NCBI GenBank assembly: GCA_003342815.1
Contig: PTEX01000207.1
Location: 250,154 to 314,153, forward strand
Direction: 5' to 3'
From: Eudromia elegans
Lineage: Eukaryota; Chordata; Aves; Tinamiformes; Tinamidae
DNA length: 64,000 nucleotides
Under the pieces are notes generated by a model. It did not search any database and was not told the DNA's origin. It worked only from the letters and a program-made list of their open reading frames with translations. Within the stretch, counting starts at the first letter, position 1. Every line of letters begins with the position of its first letter. Below are positions 49,401-61,800 of this stretch, piece after piece. The position numbers and the translations under genes were made by a program.

Positions 49401-50628
49401 CAGAGTTCTGGATGACTTATATGCTACGAAGACTCCCTGGAAAGTGAAAAGCTCTGTCGGTAGCACTATGATATATGTTTAATTAACTCCTAAAACTTGT
49501 GTCACAGCCTGCAACAGTTATACAACACAGAGCCTTTACATTCCTCTGGAGAATTAGGTGTTCATCTCTCTTCTGAAGTCTTAAAATCTTTTGTGGAAAT
49601 GTTCACTTTCAGGTGGCAAGACTAGCTGAAATCTGTAGCTGTAAATAACTGCTGCAAGAATACTTAATTTCCTCAGCCCTTGATGAATTGTTGAGTGATG
49701 CAGTGAACTTTATAGGTCTGACATTAGCTGGAATCCCAAGTAAAGCATTTACATCTACGTGTGGGAGGTATTTCCAGGGTTATGCAGTCTCTGGGAAGCC
49801 CTGGTGAAGAAAAAGTCAGAGAATTAAGTTTAAAAAGTGTAAGAGAAAGCAATGATTTATTTGGTAGTTTCTTATCTAAACCTGAGACTTAACTAAAGCA
49901 AAAGGTGATGTAACTAAGAAGTACTGAGAGATGTTCGGTGTCCACGTCCCCAGACTCCATCAAACTCAGATACCTAAATGTTGCCAACTGCTCTTACATC
50001 TGCTATTTGTTGCAGCAGCCCATATATAAATGAAAATGTTTCAATTATTTTTCTTTAAGAGTAAAAATATATAGACAATATACGCATTTTCTACTAATTG
50101 TCAGAGAAGAAAAAGCAGACAAGACAGCTGCCTTGGAGCCTAATGCTGTCAGTTTTTAAACATGCATTGTCTCTGCTTGACTTGGGGCAGAGCTAGGAAC
50201 ACTTCAGATTTAAAGTTTTTTTTCCTCAGAGGTAATCTCATAATGTGACATTTCTCCTTATAGCTGTCAAAGGAGAAAGCCCAAGCATCAGTGATACAAG
50301 CTACATCTAAGCATCCAAACCAACTGGAGGGTGAATGTCACAGTTGTGATAGCAACTAGTCTTTCCCTTATCCATTCTTCCTCCCACCCCTGGAAGGACG
50401 GTATTTATGCACAAGTCTTTTCAGAGGTGCATTTTCCCCTCCCTCCTCCCAAAAGATCCTTTTAAGTATCTGATATTACGGTGTTCCTTGGTTGGTGTAG
50501 TTAAGACACTCATCTCCAAGCTCACTTGCACTTAAGCAATTGTTCAGTATAATCTCCACTTCTGAAAATAATATATTCTGTCTTGAATATTCTCAGCTGC
50601 GCCTCTGGGAAACTCGGTATGAGCTTAA
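40436..50628. other. Intergenic, no gene seen
   Basis: About 10 kb of mostly AT-rich unique sequence. Microsatellites occur at 41726-41739 (AC)n and 49171-49193 (ATT)n. There is an AT-rich stretch at 47520-47620. No coding or RNA gene recognised. Confidence 0.6.
49171..49193. repeat. (ATT)7 microsatellite
   Basis: About seven ATT units, preceded by interrupted copies from 49155. Confidence 0.9.
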
Positions 50629-50800
50629 TGCCAGATTCTGATTCTAATAAAGTTAATGGAAAGTTTGCCAGTGACTTCAAATGGTCCAGATATTCTTCTC
50701 AGGGCCAGCTTCTACAAAATTATCCCAGTTCAAACTCAGAGCAATTCCACTGATTTTAGCAGAGCTAGCCTGGATTTACTCACACGACCCAAGCACGATC
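50629..50800 (+). mobile_element. Ancient amniote repeat remnant
   Basis: gccagattctgatt...gtgacttcaaatgg...actcagagcaattccactgattttagcagagc...cctggatttactcac follows a diverged repeat common in turtle and crocodilian genomes, recalled as gccagattctgat...cagagtaactccactgacttc...ggagttactccggatttacac. I cannot give its database name. Identity is partial, which fits an insertion far older than birds. Confidence 0.45.
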
Positions 50801-51139
50801 CGGTCCAGCATGTGCACAGGCTGCTTCTCGGTCAATCCAACAACCATTACTGAAATGGGGCTTTTTTATTATTTTTACCTCCCCCCCGCCTTTTTCTTTT
50901 CTTTTTCGGCAAAGGCTAGAATCAGAACTAATCTAACACATTTACTTTAAGAACAAGTAAAGCAGTAAAGGTCCAGCAAAATATTCTGATGTTCTTTTAC
51001 GACAGAATAACTTTTTTGATGATGCTCATAGGCAAGCTGCTCCTGCGCAGATGATGGCCAGAGCAGGTTGCTGGTAGTGAGCCTGGAGACTGCACGAAAA
51101 CTTCTGGCTCAGTTTTGCACGGCATCCTCTATGAAAACA

Positions 51140-51146
51140 TATATAA
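51140..51146 (+). promoter_or_regulatory. TATA-like box upstream of the CpG island
   Basis: TATATAA in the context aacatatataacgcc, directly followed by GC-rich sequence with the odd palindrome CAGCCCCTGGGGCTG (51152-51166). It could set a start site near 51170. This is a guess from position and sequence. Confidence 0.3.
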
Positions 51147-51423
51147 CGCCCCAGCCCCTGGGGCTGCACAGCGAGGCTCTTTCAGAGTGCAGAACAGTCA
51201 CACCTATTTTCACGGCAAGGTCCATCCCACAAAGGTCTGAGCCCGAAGCAGGCTGCGGATGAGGCGCAGCCTCCGCACTCGAAGCAAACGGGGGCGCGGG
51301 GCCGGCGGTGCCGCGGGCGCCGCCTCGCCCGCCGCTGCCGCCCGGCCCCGGGGGGCGCTGGCGCGAGCCGCGGGGCGCCCCTCGCGCGGGGGCGGCCGCG
51401 CTACCTGCGCGCGGCGCGGGCTG

Positions 51424-51455
51424 CGCTCCCCGCTCCCCGCTCCCCGCTCCCCGCC
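51424..51455. repeat. (GCTCCCC)n short tandem in CpG island
   Basis: Four successive GCTCCCC units ending in GCCCCGGG. Confidence 0.85.
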
Positions 51456-51753
51456 CCGGGAGGAGCGGCCGCCCGCCCCGCCGGGAGGCGGGCGCGCTGG
51501 TGATTTGCCTTCCCCCGGCACCAGCCCCTGCGCGGCCAGCCCGCGGGGACCGGGGCTGCCGCCGCACGGGCCGCCAGCTCCCTCGCGGGGACGGCGCGCG
51601 CGGGGGAAAGTTTGGCTCTTCCTCCTCCTCCTCCTCCTCACCTCTCCTCCGCACACCCCTCACGGGCACACGCAGCCCGCCAGCCCCTCGGCGCGGCGCC
51701 CCCCGGCAGCAGCGCAATGCCGAACTGAGCGGGCCGAGCCGGGACCGGGACTA

Positions 51754-51774
51754 GGGCCGGGGCCGGGCCGGGGG
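51754..51774 (+). other. G-quadruplex-forming motif
   Basis: Four G runs of 3, 4, 3 and 5 separated by CC. This matches the G3+N1-7 quadruplex rule and lies about 70 bases before the ATG at 51844. Confidence 0.7.
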
Positions 51775-51885
51775 CGTCCCCGCCGCACCTGATCGGCGGG
51801 AGGGTCCGTCGGGCTTGCAGCGCGCTGGGGGTGCCCGGCGGCCATGCGGGGCGGCGGGGGGGAGCGCGGAGCCCCCTGCGGCCCC

Positions 51886-52510
51886 NNNNNNNNNNNNNNN
51901 NNNNNNNNNNNNNNNNNNNNNNNNNNNNNNNNNNNNNNNNNNNNNNNNNNNNNNNNNNNNNNNNNNNNNNNNNNNNNNNNNNNNNNNNNNNNNNNNNNNN
52001 NNNNNNNNNNNNNNNNNNNNNNNNNNNNNNNNNNNNNNNNNNNNNNNNNNNNNNNNNNNNNNNNNNNNNNNNNNNNNNNNNNNNNNNNNNNNNNNNNNNN
52101 NNNNNNNNNNNNNNNNNNNNNNNNNNNNNNNNNNNNNNNNNNNNNNNNNNNNNNNNNNNNNNNNNNNNNNNNNNNNNNNNNNNNNNNNNNNNNNNNNNNN
52201 NNNNNNNNNNNNNNNNNNNNNNNNNNNNNNNNNNNNNNNNNNNNNNNNNNNNNNNNNNNNNNNNNNNNNNNNNNNNNNNNNNNNNNNNNNNNNNNNNNNN
52301 NNNNNNNNNNNNNNNNNNNNNNNNNNNNNNNNNNNNNNNNNNNNNNNNNNNNNNNNNNNNNNNNNNNNNNNNNNNNNNNNNNNNNNNNNNNNNNNNNNNN
52401 NNNNNNNNNNNNNNNNNNNNNNNNNNNNNNNNNNNNNNNNNNNNNNNNNNNNNNNNNNNNNNNNNNNNNNNNNNNNNNNNNNNNNNNNNNNNNNNNNNNN
52501 NNNNNNNNNN
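51886..52510. other. Assembly gap (625 N) inside the CpG island
   Basis: A run of N. All long ORFs crossing it are artefacts of translating N. Its true length is unknown. The sequence to its right begins with a tandem repeat, which may be why assembly failed. Confidence 0.99.
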
Positions 52511-52555
52511 CGCGGGGCTGCGCTGCGCGGGGCTGCGCTGCGCGGGGCTGCGCGG
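52511..52555. repeat. 15-bp GC tandem repeat at gap edge
   Basis: cgcggggctgcgctg occurs twice plus a partial third copy, starting exactly at the first base after the gap. It may continue into the gap. Confidence 0.85.
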
Positions 52556-52720
52556 GCGCGCGGCGGCCGCCGGGGATGCGCGCGGCACGCGCACTGCACG
52601 CGCGCCGCATCCGCGGCGGGTCCAGCGAGCGGAGCCGCTCCCCGAGCCGCAGCCCGCACTGTCCCCTGCTGCTCCGCTTGCCGGTTTGAGGGAGTCCGAG
52701 CTGGGCCGCCTGTCGGACCC

Positions 52721-53883
52721 CCCCGAGTCTGTGTTTTGGGGGAATCCTGAAATAAGTTCCTCTGGATGTCAGCTTGCCCCTCAAACAAATCACGCTGCCA
52801 GCTCGCTACTGCTGCAAAGGGCTCGGAGGTGGGAATTTCGGTGGGGAAACCATTAAGCATTTTACTTGGAGCAGCCCTGACTTCAATTAAAAGGAAACAG
52901 TTGTAATTAGATTCAGCCTAATGCGAAGAGTGAAAATATTTCTGTTGGCAAATTGCAGTTCCTTTTTTTAGTGAATGCTGAAGTTCAAGTGTCTCGGCAA
53001 GACAGCTCCAAACTGTATCTTTTCCCAAGTGATTCTAGAGCTGTACGTCAGAGCTATGATATCTGTGCTTGGAGACATCCCTAGCCGACATCCATTAAAA
53101 ATATGAATTGTTCATTTCATGTGTTTCCTAATATGGAGCAATGATATGTCACTGCAGTTGGAAATTTGTCAGAGCTACTACTAGCGCTGGTAGCTGTTCA
53201 AAAACAGGTATTTAGTGCAAGTGTTGCTTTAGTCCTCAGGGCTGTGTGGTTTTCATACCTGATAAAAATCCCACGGTAGGTCAGCCCCCCTTGCACTGAG
53301 GATGGGTTTGGCTACATGGAAGTCAGGAGGACCCCCCATTCCTGCAGGCTCCGCCGAGCCCCCCGGGGTGCAGAGGACTTAGTGCAGCCCAAGGTTGCAT
53401 GGTCAGTACTCTGTAGTGCCAGCAGGCTCTCAACCTTCTTGTTTCAAAGCATCTCGAATGTATTTATGTGAGGTTGGCGTCTCGGTGTTCTGATGCTTTA
53501 GGCTGATACATCCTGAATCTGTCTGGCAAGGAAGCCACACTCTGTGGTTGGCTCAGACCCTGAGAGAGGTGGAAATATTGTATTGGAAACACTGTATTTT
53601 TAATACAAAGCACAGATAATTCTGTTCTCCCTATTTCTGTGCTAACCCCTCAGCATCCCTAGACCCTCTCCCCCTCCCCCCCCCTTTTTTTTTAGATGAA
53701 TGGAAAACTCCTGCTGGTTTCTGTCTCTTTTCCTTTTTGGGGGCCTCTAGGATGTGTCCTGGAGTGTGTGAATTTAGAAGTTCCATGTTAGTGGTCGTTT
53801 TCTCTATGCAATGCCCATAGCATGGTTTATTTAAGGGGTGCTGGAATAGGTGGTTGCAAGGTGCCAGGCAGTTCCTGGACGAG
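52721..53883. other. Non-coding, probably intronic
   Basis: Unique sequence with a small GC-rich patch at 53280-53400 and a C-run/T-run at 53660-53694. No gene signal. Intronic status depends on the BMP6 guess. Confidence 0.5.
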
Positions 53884-54045
53884 CTGATTTCAGGGAAAAT
53901 TGTGTGCATGTGGTGATTTTTGAAGGTGTTTGGTAACCCGATTTTTAAAGCACCTGGAAAGCGGCATTAGACAGTGGACCTGAAGGTATTTATTTCCCTT
54001 GAAAATAAAGACACTCCAGAGATTCGAATCAGTTCTAATAGCTTG
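53884..54045 (+). repeat. Old diverged repeat, copy 1
   Basis: Aligns loosely but collinearly with 55641-55800. Shared blocks are atttcaggg, aggtgttt and (g/a)cacctggaaagc, with similar spacing between them. The family is not recognised. Divergence is high. Confidence 0.5.
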
Positions 54046-55640
54046 GATCTAGACACTTATGTAACAACAAGGAAAATTATTCGTGTAATGTAGTAAAATA
54101 GCAGAGTTGAAATGCTAGTTATGAGTTTCAGGAAGTATGAATCAACTTCAGAAATTTCTCATCGCCTTCCAAGTTCCGAGTCAGAGGCCGTAATGCCATT
54201 TAGCGTGGTTGTTTGTTACCAAGCTGCGTGTGGGTCAGCCCGCTGACACCAAACAACTGTTCTCTTGCCTTGTGTAGCTTGTCTGACAGAAGAGTGTTTT
54301 CTTCTGGATCCTCCACGTGCAAGTTAATGTTTGCTTTCCCACTAAATGGTAGCTCGTGCCGGAAAACTAGGGGAAAGCTAAGGCTGTGTCGCAGTATCTG
54401 AACTCAAGGTTTGATGGGCAGACATGGACTACGCTCCAGCAAAGTGGCTTGTCGTGATACTGTCTCGAAAACACCCGTACACACACACAAAAGTGGTGGG
54501 GATCACAGCGGGTAGGGGAAGGCTTCCTGTCCTCAAGGACACTGACTGTTCTAGTGAAGCGTATGCCAAGCAACTGTTAAAACTCACGGCTGAAGTATCC
54601 TGAAAACCAGACACTGCCAGAATTATTTTATTTGGCAGTGGTCTGCGTGTGATCAGACCTCCCATAAATAACTTCTGTTTGGTTAAAGTCCGCTTCCGAA
54701 GAGCTTTTGCTGTCCATGTGTAGCCTTAAGGAGTTGTCTCTTCGTCACTGAGGTGGCAGCTACCAAAGAAATATGAGTGGGCTGTAGTTTTTTTTTCTTA
54801 AAATCAGAGGTGTACAGTGCTGTTTTGGTGCAGACAGGATTGAAGATGTGTGTGGCCGTATGTGTGTGGAGTAGGTATTTAGATATTCCCAAATGACCCC
54901 ATGAACGGCCACGTGTGCGGGTTAAAGAGAGTCTAATGAGAGCTACGCACCCTTCTTTTCCCTAATGGATGGATGCTGTGGGCTGCCTTCAGTTTCCTCT
55001 GTTACTTCTGCTGGCAAGACAGAGCTGGGGAAATGTTCAAGCTGCTGCCTGTCTTTGTGCTTCAAAGCCACCATCTAGATCAGCTTTGTGGAGAAATCCT
55101 GCCTTGTTCTAAATGTTTACAGATGTTGATGTTCCTTTAAAAGCACATTTGATTTTTCCAGCCCTATATCCTGAAAGAAGTCAGTAGCTTGGAGCTGCTG
55201 CTGATTTTAAACACACAGGGCTCCAGCCCTTCCTGAACAACATAGATTTCTCCTCAGTCTGGGGGTGCGGTGCATGTGTTTTCTTTTGGCCTGGGGAAAG
55301 CTGCTTCTGTATCTGCTCAGTGCAGAAGTCCTTCTCATCAAAGTCTTGCAGGCTGAGGGACGTGGGTGATGTGAGGTCTCTGGCTCTGCAGGCAGATTAA
55401 ATACATTGTCCCTGTGTCAAAGATGACTTTCTGCGAGAGAGTTTCTTTTTAAAAAAATGTAAAAATGGCAGAGAGAAGACACAAAGGAAGGGACATTCTC
55501 CAAACATAAGCAGTTGCTGTGTTGCAGAGAAGACAAGAAGCATCAGTCTTCAAAGAGCAGAGCCTGGGATTTGTCTTGCCTGCCTAGTGACGTCTGCACC
55601 GCAGTACGGTCTAGCAAGGTGTGGGCAATTCTCAGAGTGT
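54046..55640. other. Non-coding, nothing recognised
   Basis: Unique sequence with a short CA run near 54478-54489. Open frames are short and unsupported. Confidence 0.55.
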
Positions 55641-55800
55641 CTAATTTCAGGGGAATGTTGAGCACTCAGCATTTTTTGGAGGTGTTTAGCAATTTACCTT
55701 ATAGAACACCTGGAAAGCAGTCCTAGCGCATTGAAATAAAAGTGTTTGTTCCTATTGCAAGTAAAAACATGCCTAAGATAATTTGGATAACAAATTTCAT
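55641..55800 (+). repeat. Old diverged repeat, copy 2
   Basis: Partner of 53884-54045, same orientation, about 1.75 kb away. The phrase ttgagcactcagcatttttt is of the kind seen in ancient reptile repeats, but I cannot name the family. Confidence 0.5.
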
Positions 55801-58800
55801 TTGCTAAGTTAGACAGCAAAAGAGAATTTCATAGTAAAAACACACCACACATTTTCTATTATGGACAGATGATCATAAGAGTGTCTATTTTAGACATTTG
55901 CATTAGGATGAGATGATTTGTGACTTAGGAGTGCCCTCTTCTTTCCATTTCTTATATGGGAAACCTATATAACCATCTCAGTTATTAGCATCTGTATTTT
56001 AGATATCTCTCTATTTGAGATTTCTCAGACCAACTAAGGTGTCTGAAGTCTTTGTCAGGGGAATGGCCATATGGAAAAGACTGTGGTTTCAGAAGGGGTA
56101 TGATGGGCCATGTATATGTATATCCTCCTGGAAAGACTGAATTCCTCTTTGGGAATGTCTTTGATATAATTGTGGTGCTGTGTGTCTTGTCAGAGTGCTG
56201 TTGGGGAAACAGCATTTGTTAGCGTTTTCTGCTTAGCATCTATGTACATCCCTTGTGACATCAAGTAGAGTAATGTCCTCTTCATCCTCTCAGAGTGACC
56301 TGGTTGATATGGAGAGCCTTCTTCTAGGGGTGATGCTGGACTGACAGCTAACTCAAGTGAGTGTCCATATATTTTGCTGCCAAGACTGCTTTAGTGATAT
56401 TTCAAGTGCCAACAAATCTCTTCTAAGTCCAGGGAAATGAGGAAAGAGGAGTCACTACTCAAATCAAACTGCAAACTAGTCCTGGGAGCGGTGACAGAGC
56501 TAACACTTCCATGGTTTCTTGTGAATTATCCTTGCCAACATGGAATGAAGACACTCTCCAGTCCCTGTTCCACTAACTGGTGTCTTTACAGCATCCTAGT
56601 GCATGCCATATGTAGCGTGCTTATAGAAATAAGGTAGGCAGACTCTTAAAGTCTTTGCTACTTTAACCTAGGCCAATATTATTCTTTTTATGATGAAAGA
56701 AAGATGTTGTGGGACAGTTCTGTGTCAAAGTTGGAAAGAAGCTGATCTGGTCCCTTATCCATACTTTCCTGCCAAACATCCATGCTGACCAGAAAATATG
56801 TGCTTCCCGTAGGAATAAAATAAGCAATCCAGTGACAGTCTTGGAGGATTTCAGCTATGACCCAAATTTAGGGCTACTAATAGTTGGATAACAGTGCAGG
56901 AAAAGTCTAAACTAAAGAAAAAGTCAAGCATCAAGAATCATAAATATGTGTTTTTGAGGTGCAGTGCCTAACTATCCACATTACTGTGCCCTCCTGTAGC
57001 AGGTAAACAGCCTTGATTCACTGTATCTCAGTACTTTTGTGTTAAAGGGCTACTTCCTTTCTGTTCAAAGACCCACAGTTCTCTAGGGAAGATGTGAAGG
57101 AAAATAATATTAAGGGAAGATCCAGATCTGCCAAACAATCTTGAAAATCAAGGACAACTCTGAAAATCAGCTGCCTGACTCCAGTCAGGACTGCATGTAA
57201 AGCCTATCATATCTTAGCACCTCAAAACCCAGAAATCCTGATCCTCTACAAGACCTCACAGATCTGCCAGAGCAGGAGTGCTCCCTTTCATTGAAAGCAA
57301 GGTCAATACAGAGTGAGCAGTACAAAGGTTCTCTCCCTCCTGCCCTAAAAAACATCAGCTCACCTACCAGATTTTCTTCTAGGAATCATTTTGTGTGAAT
57401 CTGTGTCAAGCAGCTATGTCCAAACAACATATTTTTACTTTGCATGGCTTTTCATAAGAAAACAAAGGTGCTACAGCACCTCCAAGTTCATTGCTGGAGC
57501 AGATTTTTTTTTTTTAATTAACCTAAAATTAATCTAAAGCATTTGATCAGCCTACCTGTCTTCTTCTGGTACCATGCATTTCAGGAGATATGAAATTAGG
57601 CAACTAAGATATTTCAGGGAAGATTGCCTGATTATCTTGACAGGACCGTCCCATTCATACTGCGATCCCATCTGTTTATACTCCTGGCCACGTGTTGTAG
57701 AGGTCAAGACATCTGCCGACAGAGAATAACTGGCGCGTGTGATGCTGCATGTGTAACGCGCTGCCAGCTGGCTGCGTAAAGCCTCGCTCTCCCCGCGTCC
57801 TCCACGTGTGTCCAGACCAGGCCAGTACTAGAAGTCATGAAGCTGATGACGGGAATGGTTTTGCTGACCTCTGCCAAATCTTGTACACTGCGCTACAGTG
57901 CCGGGATGGATCTCGAATGTCCCAGAGCAGTCGTATGTTTGCGGCTCAACTGATGCAGCTCCGGGTCCTGGTTTATACCATTTTCTTGAAGTAGTCATAG
58001 CTTTTGACTCGTTTGATGATGGACAACCAGGTGATGACATGATGAAAGAACAGGCAAACAGTTATCCCTGGCTGGCGCTCTGCTTGACATTATTTTTAGA
58101 ATTCCTCAGTTCCTCTGGACTATAAATTTGAGGGAAATCACAGCTAGTTATCTTTCTGCCTTTGTACAGGAGCCCTGGAGCACGTGCGGCTCCAGGAGAA
58201 GCTGCTCTTTAAAGTCATTTGCTCATGCACACATGCAGCCTGACATTGCACAGATATACACGTGCACCTATAGCAGAGTGCACAAGCACTGCAGCATCTC
58301 GGTTAGCAAGGTTAGCATATATCATCATTCCTCTAGCTACTCTCTAGTGGAATTAATATGTAGGAATACTTGGAAGCGAAATGGTTTGTCAAGTCTTAAC
58401 TTTCAGTGACCTTCCTAAGCCTGCATTTGTGAGCTGAGAAAGAGAATGAATTGACCATTATAACGCTGTATCATAAATCACACAGGATCCCCTGTGTGGA
58501 AGTGCTGTCAGTGATTATTGTTAATTTTATGTTCCACTGTCAGAATTAGTGGAGGGCAAAACTGTAAAAGCTGTATATCTACGCAGAAGTGTCATCTGAA
58601 CAATGCAATTGTAACCAGACCATGTACTATTAGGAGGCCTATTCTCTAACTTCTGAAAACTTTTCAGAGCTTGAAAATTTATATTGCCTTAAATTTGGAT
58701 GAAATGATTAAGTTTTACTTACAGCAAAAAAAAAAAAAATGTAGTTGAAAAAAATAGTATCCCCAAGGTGGTCTTGATTAATTCAAATCAAGCCTTGTAT

Positions 58801-61800
58801 GCACAATAAAGAAAAGTTGCATTTCAAATAGAAGCCCAAGTATTTTTTTTAGAAATGTAAAACAACGCTCTCCGACTTTCTTCCTCAGAATAAAACAACT
58901 ACAACAAAAAAGGACACATCCGAGTTGTTTCTTAGATGCAGGTTCTCTTCTGGCAATTTTCCTTGGGGTGAACGTTGTTTTAACAGGAAAAGATTGACCC
59001 AGCTCTGCTGGGGATGCCTTGGCTGGGGCTCCTGGAGGGAGCTCCCATGGTCCTTGTGGCATCTAACCTAGCACATGGCAGCGGTGACGTCTTTCTCGTA
59101 GTTTTAAATATAAACTTTAAAGTGATGTTTGTGATTTTGGAGGAAGGAAGGTGATGTTTAGACTTTCCATGCCATGGAGGCATGATTATTTTTAAGTAAT
59201 CTTGCATCATTGCGAAGTGGTACAAAGTTAGAGGAAGTTGAGGGTTGAGGGCATAAACATTCCCATTGTGTGTTTCTGCTGTTACCCAACAGTTGCCCGG
59301 GAACTCTCTTTTTAGGTACAATTTCTACTAATAATTTAGTACTTCTGTTTTACCATTATATGTAATGTGCCATAGAAAAGAAATAATATCACCTGAATGG
59401 AAAACACTGTTCCCAGGTGAGATCTTTGCATTCGTTTTAGCAAGCACCTCATCGAGTTTGGGGAACCACCGTTAAGATCCAGAAAGTTTTCCTTCATGCG
59501 CCAGCTCCATAGCAGGCGTCCGGTCATACCTGAACAAACCTAAGTGCAATGTGGAGAAGCAATGGCTACTTCAGCCTGGGCATCACCAAACTTGTAAGAT
59601 TGAGGGTGAGGAGAGAGAGCTGAAAACTGCTCAGCAGATTCTCTTTTCCAGCATTTTTTTTGTAATCACAGCCAGAGGATGAGGAGCTTACATCCTTCTT
59701 CCTTCCTCCTTTCTCCTCCCTGGTTTGCAGCAGGTGTGGGTGTCCCTGCATGCCGAGGAGGATCCCACGAGAGCGCTGTGGCTCCCCGAGGCACCCGCGC
59801 CATCCTGCTGGACTCGGAGACGTGGCCATGAGAGGTCCCCATGGTGGTGGCTTTGGGGGCAGCCCGTGGACATAGCTGCTGCCAGAGCGTTACAGGAAAA
59901 AACAGCCCAATTAAAGGACCAAGGTGCCAAAGGGATTACTAGGATGTCTAGCAAATCATACTGGACTTTGGCATCTAAGCTCCATTCCAAATTGGGGAGT
60001 TCTAAGTTTTTTCATGTTCCTATTAGTAAGGCTACCAGGCTAAGAGACAGCCGTGTAAGGCTGGGTGTTTTTTTCTTTTTTTTTTCTTTTTTTTTGATGA
60101 TGACATCTGATGTTTTTGTTTTGTTTTAAGAGCAGGAAGATTTTGACAGAACTGCCTGCAGCTCTTTTTCACGTTACAGTGTTCATCGTGGCACAATGAC
60201 AGAATTGAATCACTGGTAGCAACAGTGGGAATTTTTGGCAAAAAAAGTATAATACAGACAGAGCCGAAGTGTTCTGCTAACTAAAACAGTAGCTGTATTT
60301 TGAGAGAGCTAGACATGACTGTTTTGATCCAATGTGGTGTTAATCACAAGAATACATAACTGCTTTCCTATGAACTTTCCCCTTAAAAATATCCAGTGAT
60401 ATCACCTGATGTTTTGCACGAATGCTCAGTATAACTAGAATTTAGAACAGCTGGCTCTACATAAACTTGGAATATTCATAGGTCAAATATTAGTGTAAAA
60501 ATAAAAACATTTTGAAAATGAAAACAGAAGCACAGTATTTGAAAAATACTCAGTGTGCAGATGTACTTCATGGCTTGAATAGCTTTACAAATTAATCAAG
60601 ACAGCATTAACACTTGTTTTGCAGAAGTCAAATTTCCCAATTGTAAATAAGAAAGTGTTTTTCAAGGAGTATTCCAAAGACGTGTTATTCTATGTGTTTT
60701 AATCATCTTTTGCAGCTTAAAAAGAGCATGAATCAGCTATTTGAGGCCTCCTTGTAAATAAAGTATATTTAATCAAACTAGAATCCTGCTACTGGCAAGG
60801 AGAGTTGCATGTCCTTTTACCAAATACAAGTTTAAATATTTGCTGTGTTTAAATCATGTATATAAAAATGCAAGTGCACAGGCAGTGTTCTTATCTTGTC
60901 ATTGACTGCACTACATTCACGTGGCATGTATGGCCAAGGTATTAGACACTGTGTTTGCATAAGGGCTAAAGGGTGACATAATGTCTATTAAAGCATAATC
61001 ACTTAGCTCCACACCAGGCAACAAGGAGCATGTAAAAAATGAAAGCAGATTAAAGTCTGTGGGCTGTGATGTTCACAGCCATGAGGAAAGAGTAGTTGGA
61101 GAGAAGGGTCTATAGTTTGTCTCAGAGGTTTTTGTGTTATTGCAAGATGCGTTTTTGCATCAGTGTGTCTCCTGACCACTACTCCCTGGAGTTTCCACAC
61201 CGTTTGAGAGATGAATTAGGGAGGATAAAACCATGAGCAGTGAATCCAAGCCCTCTTAAACAGGAATATAATCATTCAACTAAGTTGGAGAAAATGCTGA
61301 ATTGTAACAAGTACTTAAAACACACAAAATACTTGACCTCTCTTGCCTTACTGAGGTCAGAGGACTCTCTCTTTGGAACCCGGTAAAAGGGACCCAGAGC
61401 CACTGGGTACTGTGGGACAAGCCAAGATGCAGCCTGGCGAGGAGTAGCATGCACTCCTTGTAAAGCACCCAGTCCTTGGTGGCCTATGGTGAACTGGGGA
61501 TCCAAATTTTGTGCCAAATGTGTCTCTAGCCAGTATCAAGGAATGCTGAGCTCTGAGATGTGAAACTAGGCTTTTAAAATGTCAATATCAGCCTTGGAAA
61601 ATTTTGAATCCCAGATATACAAGTGAGTGAGTGAAGATGTGTGGTTGTTTTTAAGTATCAAGTTTACAATGAACTGGAAGGTGATTTGGTATTCAGTAGT
61701 GATTTTAGTAATTAAATAAGCTTTTCTCATTGCATTTAACATGTGTGCAATTTAAAAATTCTAGATTTTGTCTGGTATGTAATTGGTATTTGAATATCTA

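Larger units (their letters stand above)
51220..52720. promoter_or_regulatory. CpG island, probable promoter and first exon region (BMP6 candidate)
   Basis: Dense CpG and very high G+C start at about 51220, after AT-rich DNA, and fall off at about 52720. The centre is unsequenced. Features include GCTCCCC tandem units (51424-51455), a CTC run (51619-51639), a G-quadruplex-type motif (51754-51774) and a 15-base tandem right of the gap. An ATG at 51844 has a G at -3 and opens a frame into the gap, but its 14 visible codons (Gly- and Arg-rich) match nothing I know. In human the next large CpG-island gene on this strand after DSP is BMP6, a secreted TGF-beta family ligand with a very long first intron. 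That fits the absence of exons in the next 11 kb. The strand of the transcript is not proven. Confidence 0.6.

Noticed and set aside
51109-51792. Long Arg/Gly/Pro/Ala-rich open frames on both strands
   Set aside because: Stop codons are rare in GC-rich CpG-island DNA. Composition alone explains these frames.
51638-52860. Open frames of about 280-377 codons crossing the N run
   Set aside because: Most of each frame is translated N. Nothing can be inferred about a protein.
59720-59880. GC-rich patch with a 134-codon open frame
   Set aside because: No family resemblance and no splice or promoter structure.
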